From Phymatolithon calcareum (Eukaryota; Rhodophyta; Florideophyceae; Hapalidiales): a DNA stretch of 64,000 bases. A program made the translations under genes and the position numbers. Location: positions 2,542,001 to 2,606,000 of the forward strand of contig OZ345365.1 in the NCBI GenBank assembly GCA_977006965.1, in the 5' to 3' direction. A model generated the notes under the pieces. The model saw nothing but the letters and a program-made list of their open reading frames with translations. It searched no databases and was not told the DNA's origin. Numbering within the stretch: the first letter of the stretch is position 1; each line of letters starts with the position of its first letter. This document shows, piece after piece, positions 20,451 to 32,505 of this stretch.

Positions 20451-21860
20451 TTAGGGTTTGCTCCACTCGGATTCCACCGGAAAGCTACTCACAATCAGGC
20501 TCATCAAAAGCCCCAAGCTCATGAATGTCTTCAACGTTGCTAGTGAAACAGTTCCCACCAGTAGAACCACCACAAATATGTAGTGTGGCTTTTTCACGCG
20601 TTTTACAGTACGAGCACAAGAGAGTCGTCTTCTTGAATTTTCCAACTCTGCAGTTGTTTAAAACAGCACAAGTAGTCACCATGACATCCCCAGCCTCCTT
20701 TTATTTTTCTTGGGAGCTAAGTAGGTTCTAACACCGCTACTGATTGCAAATGCACGTTATTTAGCGACTATACGTCAACGAGTAATGCGCGTGGAAAATG
20801 TGTTATCGATGAGTTGCTCGAACAGACTTGACAATACCTTCTTTGCGTAACGTGCTGCTGACCCTCTTGATGGGCACCAGAGAATAAAAGCCATCTAAAA
20901 ATCACGCAAATTCTAGAAGAGTTTGATGACATCTATGAACTATAGTCGCGCTTGTTGAATATGCAGGATTATCGCACTTCTTCCACTCTCCGAGTGCTGT
21001 ATCTCTCAAATGTTCTCCGGCTAGTGACCTTCGCTCTCTTACCAACAGGATATAGACTCATGGAAAGAAATCAGGTCGGACGGAGGCAAAATGCGCTTTC
21101 TGGGGTCAGATATGGTATCTACAGAATCTTGGCCGAGCGACCAGCGGTTCTGCGCAGACAGCACATTTCACTTGGTTGCGCAGTTAATGATATTCACTGG
21201 AGGTGTTCGGCGAACGGCATACCGGTCTTTGAAGAAGAAGGAGGGGTGAGATACTTAAATGGCCTTGTTGTCCTCCAAAATTGCTCTCGGCGCTGAGATG
21301 AACTTTTGCAATGAGGACGAGTATTCCCAAAAAGTCAGTCAGCTCTGCCACTGTAGTCTCTTGTTCTCCAATTATTCTCAGCTTAGCGGACGCCCGAGCA
21401 GCAATAATTTCGTAGGTGAACATGGGGAAACATCTGCATGACGCAACTGATATTCGTATGAAGACCAATACTATCATTTTGTGATAAGATATCTCCGGTA
21501 AAAGTGCGAAGTCCCCAGAACTGAGAGCAGACTCAGACTTTATTCGGCCCCGAAGATTGACGTTCGTACCATGGATCCCCGAAAGCGACTGTATTCGGCT
21601 CGCGGTCAGGCACGAAGACATTAAGTTCGTTTTGCGATGTTAGGGCCCAAGAGCCCTTCAAAACGTACGAGAGAGAGCCCGGAAGAGGGCCTTTAGAGAT
21701 ATTGAAGGTCATATCGAATGTTTTGCGTCTATCTGATGAGCTTCTGATTGCGACTGCGAACGATAAACTGGTGTTTCGCGATGAAGATGGGCGAGGATAA
21801 CTACTGTAAGCAGTTCTAGATGGTACTGCGTTTTTGACGGTGTTGGCTCGGTTCAAGATG
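20451..21860 (-). pseudogene. piggyBac-like transposase remnant
   Basis: Minus-strand pieces suggest a decayed piggyBac (DDE_Tnp_1_7) gene. An N-terminal piece at 21390-21250 reads AKLRIIGEQETTVAELTDFLGILVLI, resembling the helix after the N-terminal region. A C-terminal piece at 20680-20490 reads CRVGKFKKTTLLCSYC...LHIC...CF, resembling the Cys-rich end of such transposases. The catalytic core between them is not readable, and frameshifts abound. The call rests on these two weak resemblances. Confidence 0.35.
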
Positions 21861-22350
21861 GTGAGCTTCTGAAATGCCGCCGTATTTGTCCCCTATCTTG
21901 ACGTTGAACAGGTTGACATATTCTACTTTGGCGAACGCCTAACTATGACACATTTTACGCGAAGTGATATGCTCGCGCGACCATTGAGATTTCCTCCAGT
22001 ACCTCCTGAACCATACCATTCACCCTTTTCTACGTGGAAAAGGCCCCATATTATCTGTAGCACTCCACGAGACCGGTCTCCGATGCTTCTTTTGTGTGTA
22101 CGGATATACCGACCACGCGGTGGCGGACTTTCTCTCTCCGCACGGCAGGTGTTGTACTTCTGCATGACGACTATATTTTCGTTGCTAGCGCCGAACGAAG
22201 AGATTCTAAGGTGGTAGTTGCGAAACTATTCACCCACTATAAAAGTTCGGCTTTCCAATAATGGTGCGAATGATCCGTTCTGTGTTAGATTTGCAAACTT
22301 TTTTGGGCTTTGAAATCGGTCCTTATTTGAGGAATGGGCGTTCGGCACAA
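21861..22350. other. no gene recognised
   Basis: Frames at 21923-22217 on both strands have no recognisable motif. The duplicated flank of the glycoprotein pseudogene begins at about 22357. Confidence 0.35.
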
Positions 22351-22508
22351 AGACACTAGGTGAAAAATTTTCTGCATTTACTTGGCTGGCACATATACAG
22401 TTGCAGTCGAACTCTCACTGACCCGAAGTCCTTAAGACACACTACTGAACAACTCAGACAACTACCAAACTCCTCATCGTCGTTTTTGTTCCTGACAAAG
22501 AGCTCAAA

Positions 22509-24197
22509 ATGATTTTGCCTTTTACGACGAACCAATGGAATGCGTTGGGATTCGTCGCTCTGTCGATCGTGTGTGTCCCTATACTCGAAAACGCTCTTCA
22601 CAAACTGCATCAACTGAGAGCCGCACACCGATTGCTGAGCTCAAAGCCAGCTCGCATCCGGTCATCCAATCTTGGACACTGAGGGCTTCATCAAGAAGTG
22701 GACGAGCTCAACTACCGCTCCAAAGTCTCAAGCATCCTGGTCGCAGTTTTGTACCTCGGATTCAGCCTATACACCGAGTATGCCAGTGGGTCTAGCCAAG
22801 ACCCCAGAACTCGCACCTGGCTAGCTCCTACATCCACGAATACCAGCCTACAAGGAAAGCCCAAATTCTATGACACCAAACTGGTAGGAGCGTGGCCTGA
22901 TACGGAATGCACGTCTAAAACATCGAGAATGGCAATTCATAATTTGTCCGAAGATATCGTCGTACGTAAGGTGCAGGGATATCTTTCTCTTCCTCTGCCG
23001 GGCACTTGGCTTGAAGCAGCAAACGAAGTTGCGTATGTCTATGATATGAGCACGAAATTTTTTGATCGAATTTATGATAATGGAACTCATCTGCTCTTCC
23101 AAGCAAAATACGTAAAGTACCATTCTTTTGTTTTTTGCTGCTATGGACGACGCGAAAGTATGCATTTTGGAGTCGCGTCGACGTCTACCTTGCCACGCAA
23201 AAAGCGAAAATATCAGTGTAGTGGCGGTGATTGGTAATCTAATACACTTCCAACATGGCTTTGTCGGTTTCCGAGACGCGTGTAAGAGAGTGCTACTACC
23301 AAATGACGCTTTTACGGTAGAAGGTATCGATGAGACACAGAAAGAGGCCTGGGCCTCAGTGACGGGCGCCCTTACAAGAACCGAGTTTTTGGAAATCAGA
23401 CGCCGTAACACCTATGGAAGCTTCAGGGTGAGATTTAAGTATGCTGCAATTGCATCAGGGCATATTTGCAAAAAAGAACCACAAAGAGAGCCCCAAATAC
23501 TGAGGATACCACGAAACCCGAGGCTCATCGTGCATGACAAGGAGAGCATAACGTCGATTCATTTGAACACAATAGTAATGTGCATTGGATTTTTTCAAAG
23601 GAGCAGATCATGTTTCGGGAGACTCGAAATTCTAGTATAGTTTGCTACGAGCTAGTTGGCTTGAAGATCTGCGCGCGAAATCAATCTGACGGAACAATAC
23701 ATTTGATGGAAATTCGGCCGTATGGAAATCATCATGACATCCTGTGGGCAATAACGTTCAGAGATCAAGGTATAAGATTGGCAGATCTCGCAGGAGTTGC
23801 TTATGTGTCATATTTCATTTCATTGCTAGTGCACGGCATGCGTTTGCCCAGCGAGAAGGCAGAAAACATATTCCAGCACTTTGAAAAGTGTATGCCAAAA
23901 TCGACACAAGTTGGGGTATCGCATTCTGTATACACCGAAGAAATCCGGGTGGAGGAAAGGGCAACCATGGTCAGATGGGTCTTACTACTCTGGGTTTTGT
24001 TATTCTTATTAGGGTTGAGCTATCTATTCTATACCACGATGGTGAAGGCCTTAGCTGTTAGGAGACGTGGATTTTCTGTATCGCCGCTAAGTAATGTAGC
24101 GGCACACTAGGTTCAACTCTCACAAATCGATTCGCAATCCACGGACCGTGAGTATAACTAAGACAGGAGAGCTGGTAGAACTGAATATATATTCAAG
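22509..24197 (+). pseudogene. membrane glycoprotein family, dead paralogue
   Basis: Aligned over its whole length to the intact gene at 46315-48048. It starts with ATG at 22509 and keeps the hydrophobic segments and most Cys and Asn-X-Ser/Thr sites. Lesions are a TGA at 22680 where the intact copy has Trp (TGG), a frameshift near 23125, another near 23600, and a third near 24055 just after the C-terminal membrane segment. The last 20 codons are replaced by LINE-A sequence joined at about 24197. Divergence is spread along the gene. Confidence 0.85.
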
Positions 24198-25738
24198 AGG
24201 ACATCCGGGGGCCTGCCGTGTCGAGCCTCAAACTTTTTCTCTGCTTCGTTATCGTGGTATTGGGTGGGGTTGAACTTCCTCAACGTCGCCGTGTACCAAC
24301 CTTCATCCCATTTCATGGAGACCCGTTCTCCATGATGCAGATCGCAGAAAAATTCGAGAGGTACTTTTCCGACACTTCCGTCCGTCCATATTTCGATGTC
24401 AGCTGGTTGTGACGCATTGCGTTCCAAAATAAAATCTTCTGTCGCGGGACGCTTCGCCTCTGGGTCATCCTTCGCCGAAATAGGAGTCTTGAAGGTGAGA
24501 AACCTGTTGATAGAGCGGTCCTTCTGGATAGGTGGACGGATTTCATTGCGTGGGAGCGCGAGGATCCCTTTCTCCGCGAGATGATTCGCGCTTGAGTCCC
24601 TCCATGACCCTGAGTTTCGCCTGGAGTTCAGCACACTAGTTTGGGCTTCACGAGCCACTGGAGTATCCGGTTGAAGTCGAAGTGCTTTGTCTATGACAAG
24701 AGTTGCTTCCATCTCTCCAATATCTCGCGGGCTACACATCCCAGTCAGTGACCGAAGCTTGGAGATTGCCGTAGCTTTCAGACAGCCGCTGGCCGCTCGC
24801 GCTGCTTCGTTCCGTTCGACTTCTACGTGCTTGATGTGAGATGCGAATCCGTGTACAACGAGAGCTGATGCACTGTACTGTGCCGTTGGCTCACAATAGC
24901 TCTTGCGGAATGCTTCCATCGTCGATGATTCCGAGCCCCAAGATGATCCACTCAGCGCTCGTATGAAGCGGTTCTTCCACCGGAGTCTCCGGCTCACTTC
25001 CTGGCAATGCAATTTGAAGCTCAGTCGTTGGTCGAAATGAATCCCGAGGAACTTGTATGATGCCACTGCGTTTATTGTCTCGCCATCGATATTGACGTTC
25101 CCGTCAATAATTTCCTGCGGTGACCGTCTGCCTGCAGAAAATCCTAGAACTTTGCATTTCCGTGCGTTCACCTTGATTCGCAAACGGCCGCATAAACGGG
25201 ATAGTATCTGCGCGGCGTCATTAAATTTTGAGATGACATCTTCCCAAGTGCTGCCGGTGGCATGGAAGCTGGTGTCGTCTGCGAAGCTAATTAGAACCAG
25301 GTCGTTAAGACGTACATCTAAGTCCAATATGTACAAGTTCCAATGATTTGGGGACAACGAGCTTCCTTGTGGTAGCCCGCATCCGAGCACTCGCGACCGG
25401 CCTACCGTATTGATGTGTTTACCCCGAGCTCGACGGTCCGTCGAATAGGAGTGCATCCAGCACAGCATATTTGGAGGGAAATTAAGGTCCGCCATTTTTG
25501 CTAGTAGCGCGGGAATAACGACACGATTGTATGCAGCGCTGAAATCCACGAACAGGGCTGCGCACTTAGGCCAGCGGGAGAATGCGTCTGCTGTACGTTG
25601 TGCCACAGCGGATATATGCTCGTGAGTGCTGCGATATCGCCTAAATCCTGCTCGCGTTGATGGAAGTTTCGATTCCATCCATTCAGTTAAGCGTAATCCG
25701 ATAAGGCGTTCGGCAATACGGTTGACGATTGACGACAA
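24158..25738 (-). pseudogene. LINE-A ORF2: reverse transcriptase, RNase H strand 1 and Tudor-like module
   Basis: A 526-codon frame. RT motifs are FVDFSAAYNRV (about residues 63-72, catalytic Asp), GLPQGSSLSP (121-130), SFADDTSFH (151-159, catalytic Asp pair) and KFLGIHFD (229-236). After a linker comes IEIWTDGSVG (448-457), the first strand of RNase H with its catalytic Asp. Directly after it lies GERVSMKWDEGWYTATLRKF (470-489) and ARHGRPPDVLL, a Tudor/agenet-type sequence. The last 10 residues belong to the neighbouring pseudogene. The first codon given is not ATG: the frame continues 5-prime, after a frameshift near 25740, in 26103-25750 (TGPDAVEVEFIRHLSP, NRSWREGKVPAAW). Confidence 0.8.
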
Positions 25739-26103
25739 TGAAATTGGCCGATGGCGTTTGGATCATTCGGTTTTGGTATGCCGATGAGAAGCACCACTCT
25801 CCATGCAGCCGGTACCTTACCTTCGCGCCAGCTTCTGTTCACTAAGTCCAAGAGATGGCTCTGAGCCAGTGGAGAGAGGTGGCGAATAAATTCGACCTCT
25901 ACCGCATCCGGACCAGTTGCCGTACGAGTTGCCATTGCACTTATGGCTGCTGTGAGCTCGCGAGTAGAAAATTCAGAACCGCATGCCAATTCATTGCGCG
26001 CCTTTACTAAAGCATGCATGTAGCTCCATTGCCACTTCAGGTCTTGGGCCTTAACTTTGTTGCGGTTTTTGGCGACATATCCCTTTACGATCTCGTCGGC
26101 CAT
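24198..26103 (-). mobile_element. LINE-A, reverse-strand copy with RT, RNase H start and Tudor-like module
   Basis: A non-LTR element on the minus strand that abuts the dead glycoprotein gene at about 24197. Its 5-prime part starts at or above 26103. It is the only copy in the window that keeps both the reverse transcriptase and the RNase H entry. The end towards 24197 is truncated within the Tudor-like module, so the RNase H core is absent. Confidence 0.75.
25687..26103 (-). pseudogene. LINE-A reverse transcriptase, N-terminal part
   Basis: From ATG at 26103 this frame gives the fingers region of a LINE RT: AISAMATRTATGPDAVEVEF, then LLDLVNRSWREGKVPAAWR and LIGIPKPNDPNAIGQF. A frameshift near 25740 separates it from the rest of the enzyme. 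No endonuclease domain precedes it. Confidence 0.75.
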
Positions 26104-26618
26104 GCTTTGGTCAGACTTTCGCAGGTCCTTTGTTGTTGCCTGCTTATCTTCCTGTGTTCCCGTCCCTCTCTGGTGTTAGTCACCAGCGCATTTTATACAC
26201 ATCCCTGGGCTTTTGATCGCAACCTACTTGTTGCGTGTAATCATCTACAGGTATAGTGTAGTGCTAAAGTACACGAAGAAAATATTATGCTCTACCAAGT
26301 GAACACGTAAGCTTGGTCTCACAAAAAAGTACAAGCAATATTAATATTGCTAGTGTTCGACACTTGGACAAATCTCTGCTACTGCGACATGCCCAGCATT
26401 TCCTTTTTGTCCAATTTGCGTTTTGATGGAGGAACATAATTCATTTCAAAGGCCTGACCTCTTTGTTGTCACGTTCAATCCATGATTCCAAAGTCGGGTT
26501 AAACTTGTTTGATGAAAAAACCTTTGCCAAGGTTCCATTACCAGTGTTGTAATTCGTTTATGACACTTCGTAGATTAATCTTGACTTAGCTTTACAGTAG
26601 TCCATTTTCGCCTGTCAC
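26104..26618. other. no gene recognised
   Basis: AT-rich sequence with short frames. It may contain the 5-prime flank of LINE-A, whose start could not be fixed. Confidence 0.35.
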
Positions 26619-27044
26619 TGTCAGAGGAGCAACGGGTACTTAAGCCCGTCGCCCGTAAGCTATGATAAACAAGCAACTTCTCGGCTTAGCTTGGCTTCGC
26701 GGAGAAGGTCCTCGGGACCACTGTTGCGACTCCAGAGGCCACTGACCTTCTAGGTCCTCCACCTGAGCTGGGCACTTCGCGGCAAGGAGTGCTACCTTCA
26801 AGTTTTCCCACGTCACTGGCTGAGGCGCAGTACCGACCACCTCGGTCTTCGCCCGGTGAGAGACACCTATTCAACCAGGCGTTCCACGCCGCGCATCCCT
26901 CGCTCGCTTGTGAAACATAGAGTCAAACCCTCGTGTTCTACACGCTCTGCCAACACAAACCGCGCTTCGGGGCTGTAATCCCGTTGCGCAGGTATAGCGG
27001 GTCCAACCAGGAATCCGCTATTCTACACCAAGTTGTGATGAACA
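26619..27044 (-). mobile_element. possible 3-prime LTR of the copia element
   Basis: On the minus strand a 426-bp block begins TGTTCATCACAAC and ends CTCCTCTGACA, so it has TG...CA ends, and it follows a G-rich stretch (TTTTGGGGTTAACAGAG) that could be a polypurine tract. It lies downstream of the copia RT in the right orientation. The partner LTR is not in view, so boundaries are tentative. Confidence 0.35.
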
Positions 27045-27128
27045 ATCTCTGTTAACCCCAAAAGATGCGTCCACACAAAAGAAAACTTCACAGGCGTCTG
27101 ACGGATTGTGAAGATAACAAAGTTTCAT

Positions 27129-27792
27129 TTATGAAGGTCCAGATGTGATTGTGCCTTCAGACTTCTTGAGTAGTTTTAGGGCTCCATTAGCATTTTCTTC
27201 AAACAATTTCTCAGTAATTTGAGTGAGTTGAGCGATTAATACCATTGCATCAGGCATGGTAGAATATCCCGTGTAAGAGTACTTTGCATGAATACTCCGG
27301 AGCTCTTCAAAAGTTAGAGCCTCCAACTTATTGAGCTTCGGTATTTCGAGAAATATGTCTTTTGATCCAGAATAATTCCCCGTTCAGAAATGGATACATC
27401 AACTCCATTGAACCGAGTAGGTGCTTCCATGATTAATTTCAATCGCCCATTGCGAAAACTTGTAGAGTTGCTTTTCTCTTTCTCGATGAAGCTTGGTGTG
27501 CCTGCTATCATTGCGTCATCAACTTGAAGACCGATAATTCCAGATAGTGTATCGTCATATTTTGCAAACATGAGACATGGATCCATTTGTAGCTGGTGCA
27601 TTTCGATATTGGTCTTGTGATAGTCAAGATATGTTTTGAACCATTGCATTGAACTTTCTGGCATGCCATAAAGCGGCCTAATAAGCTTCAAAACAGCATT
27701 TTTAAGGTCCAGTTCCTTTCGAGATCGAACGTATATAGATCTTCTGAGCTTTGTTTTGGACATGGCAAACGCCTTCTTGATATCTCTCGTAA
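27129..27792 (-). pseudogene. Ty1/copia-type reverse transcriptase, 3-prime part
   Basis: Minus-strand reading contains KLRRSIYVRSRKELDL, LIRPLYGMPESSMQWFKTYL, DPCLMF, GIIGLQVDDAMIAG (catalytic YVDD variant LQVDD) and, after a frameshift near 27320, EELRSIHAKYSYTGYSTMPD. These are standard copia RT landmarks. The reading breaks at 27792 where the Harbinger element entered. The upstream part of the same gene lies at 32506-33245. Frameshifts make it inactive. Confidence 0.8.
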
Positions 27793-27892
27793 AAGCAAGG
27801 CTATCGGTGTGCTACATTGCAAACTTTTTGACGTTATCATTCCAAATGTAGCATTTTCACGGCGCGAGGCAAGGCTATCGGGATTTTGCAAC

Positions 27893-28500
27893 TAGAAAAT
27901 TTTCCCCATCTGATATTTTTCGTGCCAGATTTCGTGAAATGTAGCAAAGAAATATCACGTGCTACATTCTGTGCTACATTTTTGACCAATCAGCAGTCCC
28001 CAAATAGCACTGTGCTTTCAAGGTGCGCAAGGCCTTTACCAATCTGATTGGACGCTCTTGGCACTAAACGTGATTCGCACAGAATATTCGCCCTAACACA
28101 ATTCCCGCGCAATTTGAAGTTCCTGTATTTGATTTTCAGGTCAAGATGCGTCGGTGCTACTTCTTTCTTGTGTAGGCAACGCAAAAGAACTCCTTCGCAC
28201 TTGAGTGACGCCACCCTCGGAATGGATAATCAGTCGAAACCCTTTGCCACAAGCGAAACCGATGAATGCAATACGTCGCTGATAGCCGATAATACACCCA
28301 CCGCACTCTTTGGCTCCTTTTTCGCAGCCCAACGAGAGCCACCAACCATGTGAAGGAGAATGGCACACTAACAGGAACACAACTACAGTCCGTCCTTGAT
28401 TCAAAACTCATGTTCCATTTAACGGCAATACTTCATGGCTTGCATATGGTTCGTGAACTGTTGGTTTTTCGGGTTAAAGAGACCCTGTATCCAGTGAAAA
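27893..28500. other. left non-coding part of the Harbinger element
   Basis: A second copy of GCAAGGCTATCGG at 27872, repeated GTGCTACATT boxes near 27960-27990, and a short frame from 28222 (MDNQSKPFATSETDECN) that could be a first exon of the Myb-like gene. No other gene seen. Confidence 0.4.
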
Positions 28501-28504
28501 TGGC

Positions 28505-29499
28505 GTGGGAGCATCGCTTGCGCTTGTCAGTGATTTACCAAGTCGGCATTTTAATGTTGCAGTGATAGTAGGTATTCTCGTCGATACTGCTATGTTCAGG
28601 GCTGCTGCCGTTGAAGAGCGTGATCATACAGTCAACGGTGTGACCACTGGAACACCCACACTTCTTGCTACTTCAGCGCCTCCCGTCCGGTATATTGAAA
28701 GTGCCACTAACTGCTCTTCAATGGCTTCGCCACCGAGGCAAATTGCCAGCAGTAGTAACTATCGTCCGGAAGAAGATCTTTTGCTTGCAAAAACGTGGCT
28801 CACCGTTTCAAACTCTCATTCTACAATGGACGGCACCGGTTCCTGGAGGTTAGTTGAAACATTATTCAATAACTATTCTTTGAAAGTATTGTATCGGGAA
28901 TCCAAAAGCCTGAGCTACCGCTTCGGCCTTTTCCAAAGATGTACGAACAAATATCTAGCTCCTCAGAAACTCTTTGAAGCGAATATTCCGTCTGGAGATG
29001 TACCAACGGAAGAGGAGAAGTTGGAAGCAGAAAAGGCAATTTTCCGGAACAACAATATGGAAAGGCGAGAGATGGCACTATGAAACCTCCTCCCAAGATC
29101 AAGTTTCTAGAATCAGTACTTTTTCTTGGCCGAGCCCCAATATTCTCAACAAATATTGGCGGACGTTCTTCTGCTGGGTCCCCGCTATCTGCTCAATCTC
29201 GAGTTTGGCATCGTCAAGACTCGACAAACATCAACGATCCACCTGCTCCTCCTGTAGGCAGCAACATACGTATGCATTCCCCTTTGAAGGAGAGGCCCAT
29301 GGGTACGAAGCGGAAGGCTTTTGAGATCAGCGCAAAAGAGAATGGTGCGAGTATATCGAGGGCAGTGGAAAAAGTCGGTGCTGCAATTTCTGCATCAGCT
29401 GCTACTCGCTCTAAAACAACCTCCGTTGCTCTGCAGATGAGAATTCTAAAAGAAATGCCTTTGTCACCGGAAACCCGTCTAAAAAATACACGAAACTGA
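28505..29499 (+). CDS. Myb/SANT-like protein of the Harbinger element
   Basis: The first reading (28505-29083) holds YRPEEDLLLAKTWLTVSNSH, SWRLVETLFNNY, then RESKSLSYRF and LFQRCTNKYLA, the Trp-spaced trihelix/Myb-like DNA-binding domain found in the second protein of plant-type Harbinger elements. The continuation (29080-29499, another frame) carries RPMGTKRKAFEISAKENG, the conserved basic motif after the domain in this family, and ends at TGA. In active Harbinger elements this protein helps the transposase enter the nucleus and bind the ends. A frameshift or small intron near 29080 separates the two parts. The start at 28505 is not ATG, so the true start is unclear. Confidence 0.65.
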
Positions 29500-29945
29500 T
29501 GGGGGAAGCAGGAAGTATTGGACAGGCCACAGTTACTCCACATGCAGGGGAAGGCAGCAAATCAATGGGTGACTAAAGTTTCGATATAGCTCCACAATGA
29601 AAGTTTTGTCAACATCTTTTCTTCTGTTCTATTACATGTTTCTGCATATCTCCTTGTTTATGTTTCTGTTCTTTTCGCTTCACAAAACTTAATTTTCAAA
29701 AATGAGCAATCGAGATCGTCCCTTTTCCCCTCTGTGACATTCCAAGTATCCCTATTCACCTCTATTTCCACAGAAAGATAAATATTGATAGCCTTTAAAG
29801 TACCGGGAACAGAATTTCAATGAGTTTATGAAGGTATTTGTATCGCGACACATATGAACGTCGTACTTCCTAGAATTTAACTCACTTCCCCGATCACAGC
29901 CATACAGAACAGTGCGAGCTGTTCAAAACGGTTCTTCACTTAAAA
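29500..29945. other. gap between the convergent Harbinger genes
   Basis: T-rich then mixed sequence without a long frame; probably holds the two 3-prime ends. Confidence 0.4.
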
Positions 29946-31558
29946 CTATACCTCCTCTTCAGAATGTAACCACTCTCTCCTCGAAGCCTCCATAGATGGT
30001 GTGTAAGAGTTTGAACCATGGTCCTGATCGCTTGTGGCCAAGTCTCCCTGATGGAGAAGATTGGAGAGAATATCTTCTACACTAAATGTAACGTTTGTCT
30101 TCGGCCCATTTGCAGTTAGATAATACGGAAAAACAACCACCTCCACTTCAAACTCTTCAACTATTGAAGCTGCAGACACACGGCGGCCATAATCATCGAC
30201 TTCATCATCCAGTTCCCCTTCTAGTCTGAGTTTCACGAGCATATTGTGTAAGAAAACACACACCTGGCCTTATTTTCACTAAGGACTCATCAGACCATGC
30301 AAAACATTCCCTGTGCAGAATTTGAAGCGACCTTGCAAGCAACCAAAAAGTCGATTAACGTCTTTCCTCTCTGACTCCTGCCGTTGAGTCATAAAAATTT
30401 CCTTGGAATTTGTGGGGCTGCTCTTGGGCCCCACAAAAATGGGCCATCGAGGATAGATACCATCACACAAGAAATACAGAAGCCAGTGTCGTCGAATGCC
30501 GCACAGATTCCCTTCCGGTAGCTTCACTGTCCGTTTCCCATTGATTTTATCAATAAACAGAGGGCTATTTACCATGACCGCGAGATCATTGTTAGTACCG
30601 CATCGACCAAAGAACCAATGCCAGCAATACAAATTATGGTCGCAAAGAGCTTCACAGGCTACAGTTTCTAGCTTGAGATGATTATGATGGTTCCTGTATT
30701 GCCCTTTCAGATCTCGGGGCAATTCTTCCACTTTAGATTTATACAATCCACAGAGCCACAGCATCCAGAGAATCATTCCTGTTCATATCCTTTAACAATA
30801 AGGCGTAATTCGTCGAGCGTCGGCTCCCTGTTCAGAAATTCCTCCCCAAATCTTGAAATCACAGCATTCAAAAATATAGTGAAGGTTTTTCGAAGTGCTT
30901 CCCTGCTCATTCGGGCTTTATCATCCAGATCTCGAAAACCTGTTCCGTTTCCTAGACGATGAAGGGCAGAGAGTATTTTTTGTTGACTGCTGTGGCCCGT
31001 TTTCCCGCAACAGTCGATCCCCTGGTCCAACCGTTGCTCATGAGCGATAAGCTCACGGTGTAAAATTGTGTACAACTTAATAGGAATTCTGAACACCTCA
31101 TGAAACATTCGGGGAGGATAGGTTAGATTCTCTGCAAGATATTCGTCATACTATGTACAACGCCCTCTAGAGACTGATTTGGCACCCTTTCTTCGGCGAC
31201 CTTCACATACTGTTGACTCGACAGAAACATGATGGGAATGAGCCGCTCCAGCACATGCTGCAGTGATAGCTGCTGCTATCTCTTCGTCCTCTTCAGCACC
31301 ATGAAATATTTCTTTCAGCTCATTGTGAACTTCGTCAGCAGTATCTCCATTAAAATCTTCATCACGGTCCATAGAGATATGGAAAATGTATTTGGTTAAG
31401 CGTAGCAACTGTTTGGAACGCTTCCGTGGTGAATATGATGGAGAATTGAGAGCAGTTTTGGTCGGACTTAAGACGACTTTGGAAAGAGAGGCAAGTTTCG
31501 GGTGAAAACAATGATTAAATGATTCTAGCGTTCTAGATTTACTTTGAGGGAAAGCCAC
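29946..31558 (-). pseudogene. PIF/Harbinger transposase (DDE_Tnp_4 type)
   Basis: Three consecutive minus-strand pieces form one gene. 31558-31151 is the acidic N-terminus. 31108-30773 reads HRLGNGTGFRDLDDKARMS and ALRKTFTIFL, the helical part before the catalytic core. 30776-30279 has GQYRNHHNHLKLETVACEAL, NLYCWHWFFGRCGTNNDLAV (catalytic Asp region), RHWLLYFLCDGIYPRWPIFV (second Asp) and RQESERKDVNRLFGCLQGRF (catalytic Glu). 30263-29946 gives CVFLHNMLVKLRLEGELDDE, the normal C-terminus. Frames shift at about 31130, 30776 and 30270, so the gene is either broken or spliced. Spacing and order match the family. Confidence 0.75.
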
Positions 31559-32505
31559 AGTATCCTAGTGCTCCAGGAAAAATGTTAATAGACCCAAAAG
31601 AAGAAAAGCGTGAGCCTTCTAATTGGACCAAGGGTGTAAAAGTGGTTAGCTGCTCAAATCTTCTAAACTTTTACTAAGTCTGAACGCTATGACACCCGAC
31701 TTGAAATTAATGTGTCTCGTTTTCTAGACATTCAAATTCAGGAGCTGGTACAAGCATTTCAAATTATTGTAACAAAGAACCATCAGGCCTATTTTGGTGT
31801 GCGCTGTTTAGTTCAGCGTCTACGAAAGAGATCATCTACAAAGCATACGGTCTCACTTGAAAATTGGTTCAATCGCTTTTCTAGAGCTTCCTCATGAAGC
31901 TGATATTCGTTTCATGTTGCTCAGAAGACTAGATTGCTTTTCGAGCTACTTTATGTTACGCGCTGATTATCGCGCGTCCTCTGCCAGAATTTCCTGACCG
32001 CAGTGTTCCCGAGTCGGCAGCACTCGCATACCGGACGAATTCCGTATGTAACCTTTACATGTGCTCTTCGCGCTTATTCACGCGCTCATTCGCACAGCGG
32101 TCATCCTGATTTGGCACCAAACGAGTGCCGGTACACATGTCCTATGTGCTCTACTAGTTATTTTCATTCGTTTCCGGTAATTTCGGTTGTTTGTTCTTCG
32201 CATTCCGGTACAGCAGTCAAGTTCAATGACAAGTACTAGTTTAGTACTACATGCTAGAAACTGTACAATTCCAAAAAAATGCAGACAGGTCATAGCATTC
32301 TCTACTGTGCTGCAATACTCCCGGATCGACTACACTGTACGATAGTACTCACAGGGCGTCTATTTTGCGCGATATTTCCGGAAAAACATCAATCTGGAGG
32401 ACTCTACCAATAGCCATGCCGATGCCAGTCTGCTGCAATGAAAAATATTTTTCCCCAATCTGCAATTGTAGCATCGTCATTTTAGCATTTCTAATGGCCA
32501 TCCTC
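31559..32505. other. right non-coding part of the Harbinger element
   Basis: No gene recognised. A small frame at 32003-32239 contains a CPMC pair but no domain. The stretch ends in the TGTAGCA...TTAGCATTTCTAATGG end of the element. Confidence 0.4.

Larger units (their letters stand above)
27793..32505. mobile_element. PIF/Harbinger DNA transposon, near complete, inside copia
   Basis: TAA(A) is found at 27790-27793 and 32506-32509. Deleting the segment between them joins the two halves of the copia RT in frame (…ELF then TRDI…), so the insertion is placed to within one base. The ends are weakly inverted: AAGCAAGGCTATCGG at the left, and GAGGATGGCCATTAG read from the right, each followed by a TGCTA box. 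Inside are a Myb/SANT-like gene (+) and a DDE transposase gene (-) facing each other, the usual two-gene content. Total length is about 4.7 kb. Confidence 0.75.
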
